A stretch of DNA of 5,470 bases from Peptococcaceae bacterium. GTDB lineage: Bacteria; Bacillota; Peptococcia; Peptococcales; Peptococcaceae. Location: positions 1 through 5,470 of the forward strand of contig CAAEKP010000120.1 of the NCBI GenBank assembly GCA_900756555.1. Reading direction: 5' to 3'. Shown one piece after another: positions 1 to 5,455 of the stretch. The number at the start of each line of letters is the position of its first letter. Within the stretch, counting starts at the first letter, position 1. The position numbers and the translations under genes are program-made. Below the pieces are notes generated by a model. The model worked only from the letters and a program-made list of their open reading frames with translations. It searched no databases and had not been told where the DNA came from.

Positions 1-2232
1 GCAGGTTATAAGTTTGTGGAAACAGCCCCAGCAACCGTTCCAGAAAGCTACAGCATTGCAGCAGGTGAAGCAAGCAGTACAGACAATGTCATCAAGGTGT
101 ATTATACACCTATCGACTACACTGTAACCTACGAATACGAAGGTAATGTTCCAGACGGCGCTATTGAACAGTTACCACCTGTTGAGGGTGAAAAACACGT
201 CAATGGACAGATTACTGTAAAACCAGAGCCTAAAGTCGATGGTTATGTATTCAGTGGTTGGACTGTGAAAGAACCAGAAGGTTTAGTAATTACCGATGGT
301 CATTTCACAATGCCTGCACAGAATGTGACATTAGTAGGTAGCTGGACATTAGCAGGTAACACCACCTATAAAGTAAACTACTATTATCAGAATGATGAAG
401 GTTCTTACGACCTGAAATTCACTGATAGTTTAGCTACTACAACAGGTGTGTTAGTATTTGCTGACACCACTCCAAACGAAGCTCATGATATTACAACTCC
501 ATCTATGTATCAGTTCAACCCGGCAGGGCGAACTATGAATGCAAACGATAATGTTGTAAATACTCTGGTTCAGGCTCGTGTGGCTGCGGATGGCAGTACT
601 GTATTAAATGTATTCTTTGATCAGGTTTATCGTATTGTATATATGTATACCAATGGTGCTACAACCACATACGTTATCAATGACACAGGATACATTTACA
701 AACAAGATTCCGAATTCCGTCCACCAACATTGGATTGGGGTGCAGAAATAGGAACTAACTTTGATGGCGTTTGGTATGACAATATCCAAGCAACTGGCGA
801 AGCCTGGGCAACTTGGACAATCGCTGGTTCTATGGAAACTGTGGCATTTGATGCGGCAACCAATACCATCACTCTGTACACAACAGAAGAAGCAAAACCT
901 GTAACACCGTTTACAAAAGGTTTGCTGAATGTTGCTAAAGTTGTAAATGATGGCGGCAAAAAAACAGAAGGTACAGAAGAATTCAAGTTTGAACTGAAGA
1001 TTCTTGAAATCAAACAGGCTCAACAAGAATTTGCACCATTGTCGTCAGATGAGGCAGAAAAACTGCATCACTACAATTCTGAAAACATCAATGCACAGTC
1101 TGCGAATGATAAAGCGCAGGAAAATCTGTTGAATGCTGAGCACAAATTCAAAGGCAATGCATTAACAACAGCATCTGCTCTGAGTTTTGTAATTGCAGCT
1201 GATGATAATACCGCATTGTTTGGTGTTACTACTGGTTCTGAAATGGGCTGGACATCTTACGATGAATGGAATACCTATGTATTTGAAGGTGACGGGATTG
1301 CAGAATTAAGTGAAGAAGAAACTGTTTTGGATAAAATGATTGAATTCATCAGGATTTTTGCAGAACAGGGTCGGACAATGCCAACTACAAAAGAAAATAC
1401 AAAACTGTTCATGGACGATATGATGGATTACGCTGGTGTAGCAACTGGCTCCGCTATCATGTTCCATCATGCAGACTTGTATGAACTGTATGACGCAGCC
1501 GCTACTGCTGCTATGACAAGCGCTGCTGCCGATAAAAAAGCAACAGCTTTAGAAGAATTCCTAAAAGAAATTAATCGTTGGGTGAACCCGGTTGTCAAAG
1601 TAATCTTTGGCGACAAAGAGTACGCTTTATCTGACTATGCAAATGGAGATGGCACTTACACCATTCCATTTACATTGAAAGATAAAGAAGCGCTGGGCTT
1701 TGATTTTAACCTGACAACAGGTAGTAGTATCAAGTATGTTATTACGGAAGTTGATGCGCAGGGTGCTGACAGCACAGATATCAACGAAGATAACAATATG
1801 GACAATAAAGTGGATGTACAGCATGTAAACAAATTATTTGTAGAAGGTACCGTTGAGGTTACCACAGATAGCGCTATTGGCTACACCTTCATGAATAATT
1901 ATAAAGGCAGCACACCTCCACCAGTTGGTCCAGTTGATCCTTGGCCACCAGTTGATCCAGTTGACCCACCAGAAGTGGTCATTCCGGATCCAGAACCACC
2001 ACTGGTTGAGCCGGAAGAACCAACGGTTGACCCAACAGAACCAACGGAAGAAATTACTGACCCAGATGTACCTCTGATTGATGTACCTGGCGAAGAAGTT
2101 GAAATTCCAGAACCGGAAGTTCCATTGGGTGATGCACCAAAAACAGGCGATGCCAACAATGCAGTTCCATTCGTGGTACTGATGATGGCAGCAGGCTTGG
2201 GCCTGGTTATCACACGGAGACGGTTCAACTAG
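1..2232 (+). CDS. Cell-wall-anchored surface protein, 5' partial, with SHIRT/InlB-like repeats, isopeptide domain and PKTGD sorting signal
   Basis: The reading frame is open from base 1, so the start and signal peptide lie outside; 743 residues are visible (numbered from base 1). Residues ~41-117 resemble a SHIRT or InlB-type repeat (VTYEYEG, GYVFSGW, FTMPAQNVTLVGSW). Residues ~122-300 hold further beta-rich segments of the YKVNYYY/MucBP type. Residues ~308-640 resemble an FctA/SpaA pilin isopeptide domain: Lys313 in LLNVAKVV, Glu583 in YVITEVD and Asn632 in YTFMNNY are the likely cross-link triad. A helical insertion of ~190 residues splits this domain. Residues ~638-710 are a Pro/Glu/Asp stalk, followed by APKTGD (712-717), a hydrophobic helix and an RRR tail, a sortase signal whose usual leading Leu is Ala. 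No cysteine is present, as is common for exported Gram-positive proteins. Likely role: adhesin or pilus-like wall protein; its ligand cannot be read from sequence. Confidence 0.87.
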   Translation, partial: AGYKFVETAPATVPESYSIAAGEASSTDNVIKVYYTPIDYTVTYEYEGNVPDGAIEQLPPVEGEKHVNGQITVKPEPKVDGYVFSGWTVKEPEGLVITDGHFTMPAQNVTLVGSWTLAGNTTYKVNYYYQNDEGSYDLKFTDSLATTTGVLVFADTTPNEAHDITTPSMYQFNPAGRTMNANDNVVNTLVQARVAADGSTVLNVFFDQVYRIVYMYTNGATTTYVINDTGYIYKQDSEFRPPTLDWGAEIGTNFDGVWYDNIQATGEAWATWTIAGSMETVAFDAATNTITLYTTEEAKPVTPFTKGLLNVAKVVNDGGKKTEGTEEFKFELKILEIKQAQQEFAPLSSDEAEKLHHYNSENINAQSANDKAQENLLNAEHKFKGNALTTASALSFVIAADDNTALFGVTTGSEMGWTSYDEWNTYVFEGDGIAELSEEETVLDKMIEFIRIFAEQGRTMPTTKENTKLFMDDMMDYAGVATGSAIMFHHADLYELYDAAATAAMTSAAADKKATALEEFLKEINRWVNPVVKVIFGDKEYALSDYANGDGTYTIPFTLKDKEALGFDFNLTTGSSIKYVITEVDAQGADSTDINEDNNMDNKVDVQHVNKLFVEGTVEVTTDSAIGYTFMNNYKGSTPPPVGPVDPWPPVDPVDPPEVVIPDPEPPLVEPEEPTVDPTEPTEEITDPDVPLIDVPGEEVEIPEPEVPLGDAPKTGDANNAVPFVVLMMAAGLGLVITRRRFN
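1012..1590 (+). other. Helical insertion within the isopeptide domain of the surface protein
   Basis: Residues ~333-525 of the visible protein separate the first strand (Lys313, EFKFELKI) from the later strands (GTYTIPFTLKD, YVITEVD, YTFMNNY). The segment is rich in Ala, Glu, Asp and Met, with helix-like runs (TVLDKMIEFIRIFAEQ, ALEEFLKEIN). Typical FctA-type domains as I know them have only a few tens of residues here. The boundaries are approximate and no homology was tested. Confidence 0.5.
1915..2133 (+). repeat. Pro/Glu-rich wall-spanning stalk with short degenerate repeats
   Basis: Codons for PPVDPVDP, PDPEPP, EPTVDPTEPTEE and EIPEPEVPL form a low-complexity acidic stalk just before the sorting signal. 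At DNA level two 23-base units (1918-1940 and 1945-1967) agree at 21 positions, and GAACCAACGG recurs near 2027 and 2038. Such stalks usually span the peptidoglycan so the folded domains are displayed outside. Confidence 0.75.
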
Positions 2233-2311
2233 GTAAGACAGGTTAAATTCTGCATTGCGTCATTGCTTTGTGAGATTTGGCCTTCTTATAGAACCTCATG
2301 TAGTACTTTAT

Positions 2312-2349
2312 AGAGAGGATTTCTCCTGCGGGGGAGTCCTCTCTTTTTT
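2312..2349 (+). terminator. Rho-independent terminator after the surface protein gene
   Basis: The stem is AGAGAGGA (2312-2319) with TCCTCTCT (2337-2344). An inner CTCC (2323-2326)/GGAG (2333-2336) stem lies beyond a TTT bulge, and six T residues (2344-2349) follow. It lies 80 bases after the stop codon and separates the surface gene from the next transcription unit. The 79 bases between stop and stem hold nothing I recognise. Confidence 0.9.
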
Positions 2350-2388
2350 AGTGCGGTAAAAACAATTCAAAATATTTCCAAAAAATTA

Positions 2389-2417
2389 TTGCAGGAACTA
2401 AAATTCTGTGTTAGAAT
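2389..2417 (+). promoter_or_regulatory. Extended -10 promoter for the Rpn/DUF3990 cassette
   Basis: TTGCAG (2389-2394) lies 17 bases before TAGAAT (2412-2417), which is one mismatch from TATAAT and is preceded by an extended -10 TG (2409-2410). The -35 matches at only three positions, so the extended -10 probably carries the site. Transcription would start near 2424, about 55 bases before the Rpn start codon. Sequence inference only. Confidence 0.6.
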
Positions 2418-2458
2418 GTTAATAACAGGAAGGAACTTCCATTCTTGTTATCAACATT
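2415..2458 (+). promoter_or_regulatory. Long dyad over the -10/start region (operator or 5' UTR hairpin)
   Basis: AATGTT (2415-2420) pairs with AACATT (2453-2458). After one A/C mismatch, ATAACAGGAA (2422-2431) pairs with TTCTTGTTAT (2442-2451), with a single G-T. GGA/UCC (2432-2434/2438-2440) then closes a short loop. As DNA the dyad overlaps the end of the -10 and the expected transcription start, the classic place for a repressor operator. As RNA it would be a hairpin at the extreme 5' end, ending 15 bases before the Rpn ribosome binding site. Only four T residues follow it, so it is not a convincing terminator. Confidence 0.7.
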
Positions 2459-2478
2459 TTGCAGAAAGAAGGTGAAAC

Positions 2479-3492
2479 ATGGTTAGCGGGGAAACCCTTT
2501 TATCGCGCAATATCCGGCAGGCTGGTGTGGAAGCACGCTATGACGCCGCCTGCAAGAAACTGCTTTCGCACAAGATTATCCTGGCGTGGATTATGAAAAG
2601 CTGTCTGGACGAATACAAACACTTAGACGTACTACAAATCGCAGCAAATTACATAGAAGGTGTGCCTCAGGTTGCGGAAATCGGCGTACATCCGGATGAA
2701 ACCAATCATCAGGATTACGCGGCAGACGCAAATATATACGGCACCAACACGGAAAGTATCACCCAGACAGAAGGCACGGTAACGTATGATATTCGATTTT
2801 TGGCTTCAACGCCACAGTCAGACGGCGAGAATCGGCTGATTTTGAATGTGGAGGCGCAAAATGACTTTTATCCCGGTTACCCTATCGTCAAGCGGGGGAT
2901 TTATTATTGCAGCAGACTGATATCGGCGCAGTACGGTACGGAGTTTGGGGAAGGGCAATATGAAAAGCTGAAAAAAGTATATTCCATCTGGATTTGTATG
3001 AACCCGCCCAAAAAGCGGGAGAACAGCATTATCCAGTATAGTATGCAGGAAAGTGCAGTGGCAGGCCGGAGTTGTGAGAAAAAGGAAAATTATGATTTGC
3101 TGACAACGGTAATGATTTGTTTGGGAGAGCCGGAAGAAGCGGACTGTGAGCAAACCGGAATATTACGGTTGCTCAATGTATTGTTATCTAGTACAATGGA
3201 GGTAGAAGAAAAGAAGCAGATTTTAGAAGAAGAATATGGCATCGCCATGACGCGGGAAATAGAGAGTGAGGTGCTTGGTATGTGTAATCTGAGTAAAGGC
3301 ATATTAGAACGAGGGTTAGAACGAGGGTTAGAACAAGGATTAGAGCGCGGCTTAGAACAAGGGAAAAAAGAAAGAGCAGTAGAAGATATTCAAAACTTAA
3401 TGGAAACATTGAAACTGACAGTGGAACAGGCGATGGATGCGTTGAAAGTTCCAGAGTTAGACAGGGATATGTATAAGGCGATGTTGCAATAG
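2479..3492 (+). CDS. Rpn-family / PD-(D/E)XK nuclease family (putative transposase) protein
   Basis: A 337-residue protein of the PDDEXK_2 / T_den_put_tspse type, related to E. coli Rpn (YhgA-like) nucleases. The core shows Asp104 in TYDIRF and Glu125-x-Gln127 in LILNVEAQND, the family's version of the PD-(D/E)XK metal site with Gln in place of Lys. It continues with YPIVKRGIYYCSRLIS and the conserved KVYSIWICMNPP strand. The C-terminal part has five LE(R/Q)G repeats (276-295), then a short helical tail. The length is normal and the frame intact, so an active DNA-cleaving enzyme is plausible. The start at ATG 2479 is supported by AGAAGGTG four bases upstream. The gene has its own promoter and dyad, and 98 bases separate it from the DUF3990 gene with no terminator between, so co-transcription is likely. 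Despite the transposase label, no terminal inverted repeats or target duplications are visible; a role in phage defence or recombination is inferred from family knowledge. Confidence 0.88.
   Translation: MVSGETLLSRNIRQAGVEARYDAACKKLLSHKIILAWIMKSCLDEYKHLDVLQIAANYIEGVPQVAEIGVHPDETNHQDYAADANIYGTNTESITQTEGTVTYDIRFLASTPQSDGENRLILNVEAQNDFYPGYPIVKRGIYYCSRLISAQYGTEFGEGQYEKLKKVYSIWICMNPPKKRENSIIQYSMQESAVAGRSCEKKENYDLLTTVMICLGEPEEADCEQTGILRLLNVLLSSTMEVEEKKQILEEEYGIAMTREIESEVLGMCNLSKGILERGLERGLEQGLERGLEQGKKERAVEDIQNLMETLKLTVEQAMDALKVPELDRDMYKAMLQ
3268..3273 (+). promoter_or_regulatory. Internal Shine-Dalgarno within the Rpn gene
   Basis: GAGGTG is a six-base match to the anti-Shine-Dalgarno complement. 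It lies six bases before the in-frame ATG at 3280, and is at least as good as the site used by the full-length gene. Confidence 0.5.
3280..3492 (+). CDS. Possible nested small Rpn protein (Rpn-small type) from an internal start
   Basis: Starting at Met268 of the Rpn protein and in the same frame, this gives a 70-residue product (MCNLSKGI...). It lacks the whole nuclease core and keeps the five LE(R/Q)G repeats and the helical tail (LTVEQAMDALKVPELD). Seen: GAGGTG with a six-base spacer before the ATG. Known: E. coli rpn genes make C-terminal small proteins from internal starts that inhibit the toxic full-length nuclease. Inferred: this Bacillota relative does the same. Against it, GAGGTG also encodes ordinary residues of the large protein (EVL) and could be chance, and no separate internal promoter was identified. 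Confidence 0.42.
   Translation: MCNLSKGILERGLERGLEQGLERGLEQGKKERAVEDIQNLMETLKLTVEQAMDALKVPELDRDMYKAMLQ
3304..3363 (+). repeat. Five tandem 12-bp units encoding LE(R/Q)G in the Rpn gene
   Basis: Units start at 3304, 3316, 3328, 3340 and 3352. The first two are identical (TTAGAACGAGGG) and the others differ by one to three bases, alternating Arg and Gln codons. The unit is a multiple of three, so slippage would change copy number without breaking the frame. The encoded segment probably forms a helix involved in self-association. Confidence 0.92.
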
Positions 3493-3538
3493 GGTGAGCT
3501 GGAATAAGCGAGAGTAAAAATTATGTGGGATGCAGTAA

Positions 3539-3553
3539 CACTGGAAGCCAGTG
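3539..3553 (+). other. Short hairpin between the Rpn and DUF3990 genes
   Basis: CACTGG (3539-3544) and CCAGTG (3548-3553) are perfectly complementary around a three-base AAG loop, 25 bases before the DUF3990 Shine-Dalgarno. There is no T run, so it is not a terminator. It could be an mRNA processing or stability element, or an operator half-site pair. The rest of the 98-base gap shows no clear promoter. Confidence 0.4.
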
Positions 3554-3578
3554 AGCGTAAAGAACGGTGTATTTTGTC

Positions 3579-3585
3579 AAGGAGG
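3579..3585 (+). promoter_or_regulatory. Shine-Dalgarno that sets the DUF3990 start
   Basis: AAGGAGG lies five bases before ATG 3591. It falls inside the reading frame opened by an upstream GTG at 3567, which has no comparable site, so 3591 is the better start. Confidence 0.88.
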
Positions 3586-3590
3586 TTAAT

Positions 3591-4262
3591 ATGGGCAATA
3601 TGGTAATAGATGGGGTTGTGCAGCTTTATCATGGCTCAAAATCCGGCTTGAAGGGTTCTATTGCGCCAATAAGCCGTGATAAATGTGACTTTGGCAGAGG
3701 TTTTTATATGGGGTCGGAACGCTCGCAGCCGTTAACATTGATTTGCAATTATCCAGAGGCGGAACTGTATACGCTGAATATTCGGTTAGCAGGGCTTAAA
3801 CTTCTGGAAATAGAACCGGGCTTAGAGTGGGCACTATTTATTGCATATAATCGCGGAAAATTGAATCACATAAAGAATACAGCATTGTATGAGCGGTTTA
3901 AGTCAATGGCGGAAGGTTACGATTTGATTGTTGGTTATATTGCAAATGATAGAATGTTTGTAGTGCTGGATCGGTTTTTTAATGGAGAAATTACAGATGC
4001 AGCGTTAGTTCATTGTTTATCTGCGTTGAGGTTAGGGAAACAGTATGTGGCAAGAACAGAGAAAGCGTGCAGCCAGATAGAGATTGTGCAAAAAGAATCA
4101 CTTTCTACGACAACACGAGAGCAATTGAAAAAGGAAAGTGAAGAAAACCGTTCAAAAGGGATTGCATTGGCGGAAGCGATTTGCCGCGATTATCGCCGAG
4201 AAGGTCGTTTTTTTGATGAAATTTTGGAGGCTGGTGAACAGTATGGTGATGTTAACGCGTGA
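3591..4262 (+). CDS. DUF3990 family protein, ADP-ribosyltransferase-like putative toxin
   Basis: A 223-residue protein matching DUF3990 as I know it: QLYHGSK (11-17), CDFGRGFYMG (32-41), and YDLIVGYIANDRM (110-122). This is the order of conserved motifs in the family, which is placed in the ADP-ribosyltransferase superfamily. His14 and Tyr39 would be the NAD-binding His and Tyr of the H-Y-x class; the third catalytic residue is less clear. Residues ~167-223 form a charged helical tail (RSKGIALAEAICRDYRREGRFFDEIL), possibly a docking segment for a partner. There is no signal peptide or membrane segment, so it is cytoplasmic. It follows the Rpn gene and overlaps the next gene by 20 bases, which suggests coupled translation and a working pair. 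The target, and toxicity itself, are inferred. Confidence 0.82.
   Translation: MGNMVIDGVVQLYHGSKSGLKGSIAPISRDKCDFGRGFYMGSERSQPLTLICNYPEAELYTLNIRLAGLKLLEIEPGLEWALFIAYNRGKLNHIKNTALYERFKSMAEGYDLIVGYIANDRMFVVLDRFFNGEITDAALVHCLSALRLGKQYVARTEKACSQIEIVQKESLSTTTREQLKKESEENRSKGIALAEAICRDYRREGRFFDEILEAGEQYGDVNA
4226..4230 (+). promoter_or_regulatory. Loosely spaced ribosome binding site for the partner gene
   Basis: GGAGG lies inside the DUF3990 gene, 12 bases before ATG 4243 and 18 before ATG 4249. This wide spacing suggests the partner relies partly on ribosomes finishing DUF3990 at 4262. An in-frame GTG at 4234 is too close to the site, and an ATG at 4216 has only a weak GAGAAGG upstream. Confidence 0.5.
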
Positions 4263-4674
4263 AAAGCGTCAACTATGTGACATTCAGGGACGGTTGTTTG
4301 AACTTGCCTGGCAGAATGGTTATGACAGTGTTGCGTTTATGCAGGCTTTCATGAACAGTAAAGCGGCGGCTTCTCTTGATGATGTTTATGACCGTTTGCA
4401 ATGGGCCGGTGAGGAATATATTCTTGAGGAACTGGAAGATGAGGTTGGCGGGCTCCAAAAGAGCGATGTGATTTTTGACCGTGAGGTTATGTATTGGGCG
4501 GGTTACACATATCGTTACTGGCATTTTTATACGCAGGAATCCAGCAAAGAAATTTATGCGGCAGCGGATGCAGATATGATGAATGCATGCTGGCTTGGGT
4601 TTCATACGCTGGATGTGGAAATGGCAATAGATGATTTGAAAGAGATTCATGCATTGCGAATGGAAAAGAAGTAA
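4243..4674 (+). CDS. Hypothetical acidic partner of DUF3990 (candidate antitoxin)
   Basis: A 143-residue protein with no enzyme motif I can name. Its first part (LFELAWQNGYDSVAFMQAF, then a YDRLQWAGEEYILEELEDE block at 49-67) recalls the short DUF3791-type proteins often found beside DUF3990. The second part (REVMYWAGYTYRYWHFYTQE at 80-99, FHTLDVEMAIDDL at 120-132) is rich in Tyr and Trp and resembles conserved hypothetical proteins found next to DUF3990. There is no signal peptide, and the middle is acidic. It overlaps the end of DUF3990 by 20 bases, so the two are almost certainly co-translated. I infer that it binds and neutralises DUF3990 or delivers its substrate; neither is shown by sequence. 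ATG 4243 was chosen because of the upstream GGAGG and the usual short overlap; ATG 4249 is also possible. Confidence 0.72.
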   Translation: MVMLTREKRQLCDIQGRLFELAWQNGYDSVAFMQAFMNSKAAASLDDVYDRLQWAGEEYILEELEDEVGGLQKSDVIFDREVMYWAGYTYRYWHFYTQESSKEIYAAADADMMNACWLGFHTLDVEMAIDDLKEIHALRMEKK

Positions 4675-4697
4675 GTATTTCAAAGTACGGCATAACA

Positions 4698-4732
4698 AAA
4701 AGGATTGCCCGGTTTATGGGGGCAATCCTTTT
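4698..4732. terminator. Bidirectional intrinsic terminator between convergent genes
   Basis: AAAAGGATTGCCC (4698-4710) and GGGCAATCCTTTT (4720-4732) form a perfect 13-bp stem with a nine-base loop. The A tract on one side and T tract on the other let it work on both strands. It lies 23 bases after the partner gene and 29 bases from the stop of the minus-strand kinase gene. Confidence 0.9.
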
Positions 4733-4761
4733 CACTTGCGTTAATATGGGTAGTGTGCGGC

Positions 4762-5361
4762 TTATTCAGCCATTTTACGTTTTACGATATCTTTTAATAA
4801 ATCTACGGTACCGTCAATACCTAACAAACCGCTGTTAATCAGTAAGTCCTGACCTTCGGTGCGGCCCCATTTCATTTCACTGTAGAACTGGTAGTAGCTA
4901 CGGCGATGTTTATCTGTTTTTTTGATGAGCTTGATAGCCACATCACGGTCTACCAGACCATGCCGTGTCATAACGCGGTTGATTCGTTTTTCGATATCTG
5001 CATAGATGAAAACACGGATGCAGTTGTCATGGTCTTCCAGTACATAGTTTGCACAACGACCAACGATAACGCAGTTTTCGGTAGCAGCTTTTTCTTTGAT
5101 AATATCCGACTGCATTTTGAATACCCGGTCATTTAAAGAACCTGGGTCAATAGATGGTGGATAGTATGGAGCGAATAAAGGATTGGAGGCCGCTTCATCG
5201 GCTTTCTTCAATACCTGTTCTTGAATACCACTTTTTTCTGCGACTATCCGTAACAGTTCTTTGTCATAAAAGGTGAAGCCTAATTCTTTAGCGAGTTTTT
5301 CACCAATTTCACGCCCGCCACTGCCGTATTCTCGACCAATTGTAATAACGATGTTAGCCAT
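4762..5361 (-). CDS. Cytidylate kinase-like family protein
   Basis: A 199-residue protein of the Cytidylate_kin2 family, of normal length. An N-terminal strand leads into a P-loop variant, IGREYGSGGREIG (8-20), where the usual Lys-Ser/Thr is replaced by Gly-Arg. This change is typical of the family and distinguishes it from true Cmk. It continues with YDKELL (32-37), the conserved VIVGRCANYVL (98-108), VFIYADIEKRINRV (117-130) and a KHRRSYYQFYSEMKWG segment (151-166) that probably forms the lid with phosphate-contacting arginines. It is expected to be a cytoplasmic ATP-dependent kinase of a nucleotide or similar small molecule; the substrate is not known. ATG 5361 is preceded by AGGAGGAG with a five-base spacer. 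The frame continues upstream to 5460, but that part (LFFLINNK...) is AT-rich non-coding leader. The gene converges on the cassette and shares its terminator. Confidence 0.9.
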   Translation of the reverse strand: MANIVITIGREYGSGGREIGEKLAKELGFTFYDKELLRIVAEKSGIQEQVLKKADEAASNPLFAPYYPPSIDPGSLNDRVFKMQSDIIKEKAATENCVIVGRCANYVLEDHDNCIRVFIYADIEKRINRVMTRHGLVDRDVAIKLIKKTDKHRRSYYQFYSEMKWGRTEGQDLLINSGLLGIDGTVDLLKDIVKRKMAE

Positions 5362-5366
5362 AAAAA

Positions 5367-5374
5367 CTCCTCCT
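5367..5374 (-). promoter_or_regulatory. Shine-Dalgarno deciding the kinase start
   Basis: On the minus strand AGGAGGAG ends five bases before ATG 5361. It makes this the start, not the ATG at 5460, which would add 33 residues translated from AT-rich leader. Confidence 0.92.
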
Positions 5375-5404
5375 GATGCATAAATTATTTTGTTGTTAAT
5401 TAAA

Positions 5405-5422
5405 AAGAATAAAAATATTCTT
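5405..5422. promoter_or_regulatory. AT-rich 18-bp palindrome upstream of the kinase gene
   Basis: AAGAATA (5405-5411) and TATTCTT (5416-5422) are a perfect inverted repeat around AAAA, 43 bases upstream of the kinase start codon. Its position suits an operator, but such AT-rich sequence can form palindromes by chance. Confidence 0.3.
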
Positions 5423-5425
5423 AAT

Positions 5426-5455
5426 TTTATATGGTGTATGCTTCTGTACGGTCCC
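5426..5455 (-). promoter_or_regulatory. Weak candidate promoter for the kinase gene
   Basis: On the minus strand TATAAA (5431-5426) is one mismatch from a -10, and GGGACC (5455-5450) lies 18 bases upstream with only three matches to a -35. The surrounding 5376-5470 holds no other gene that I can see, and the true promoter may differ. Confidence 0.3.

Noticed and set aside
604..1026. Minus-strand 140-codon frame inside the surface gene
   Set aside because: Lies wholly within a well supported coding region on the other strand and encodes an implausible Cys/Phe-rich product.
1899..2228. Minus-strand frame rich in Ser, Gly and Thr opposite the surface protein stalk
   Set aside because: It is the mirror of Pro/Glu repeat codons, with no start signals of its own.
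3442..3473. Possible separate promoter for DUF3990 inside the Rpn end (TTGAAA with TATGTA)
   Set aside because: The spacer is 20 bases and the -10 is poor, so it is not a supportable call.
2479..3492. Rpn gene as part of an insertion sequence
   Set aside because: No terminal inverted repeats or target-site duplications flank it; the dyad at 2415-2458 has no partner copy after the gene.
3523..3606. 27-codon frame (MWDAVTLEASERK...) between the Rpn and DUF3990 genes
   Set aside because: No good ribosome binding site, no recognisable family, and it runs through the DUF3990 Shine-Dalgarno and start codon.
4138..4242. GTG-initiated N-terminal extension of the partner gene
   Set aside because: It would overlap DUF3990 by 125 bases and has no family-like residues; ATG 4243 with the nearby GGAGG fits better.
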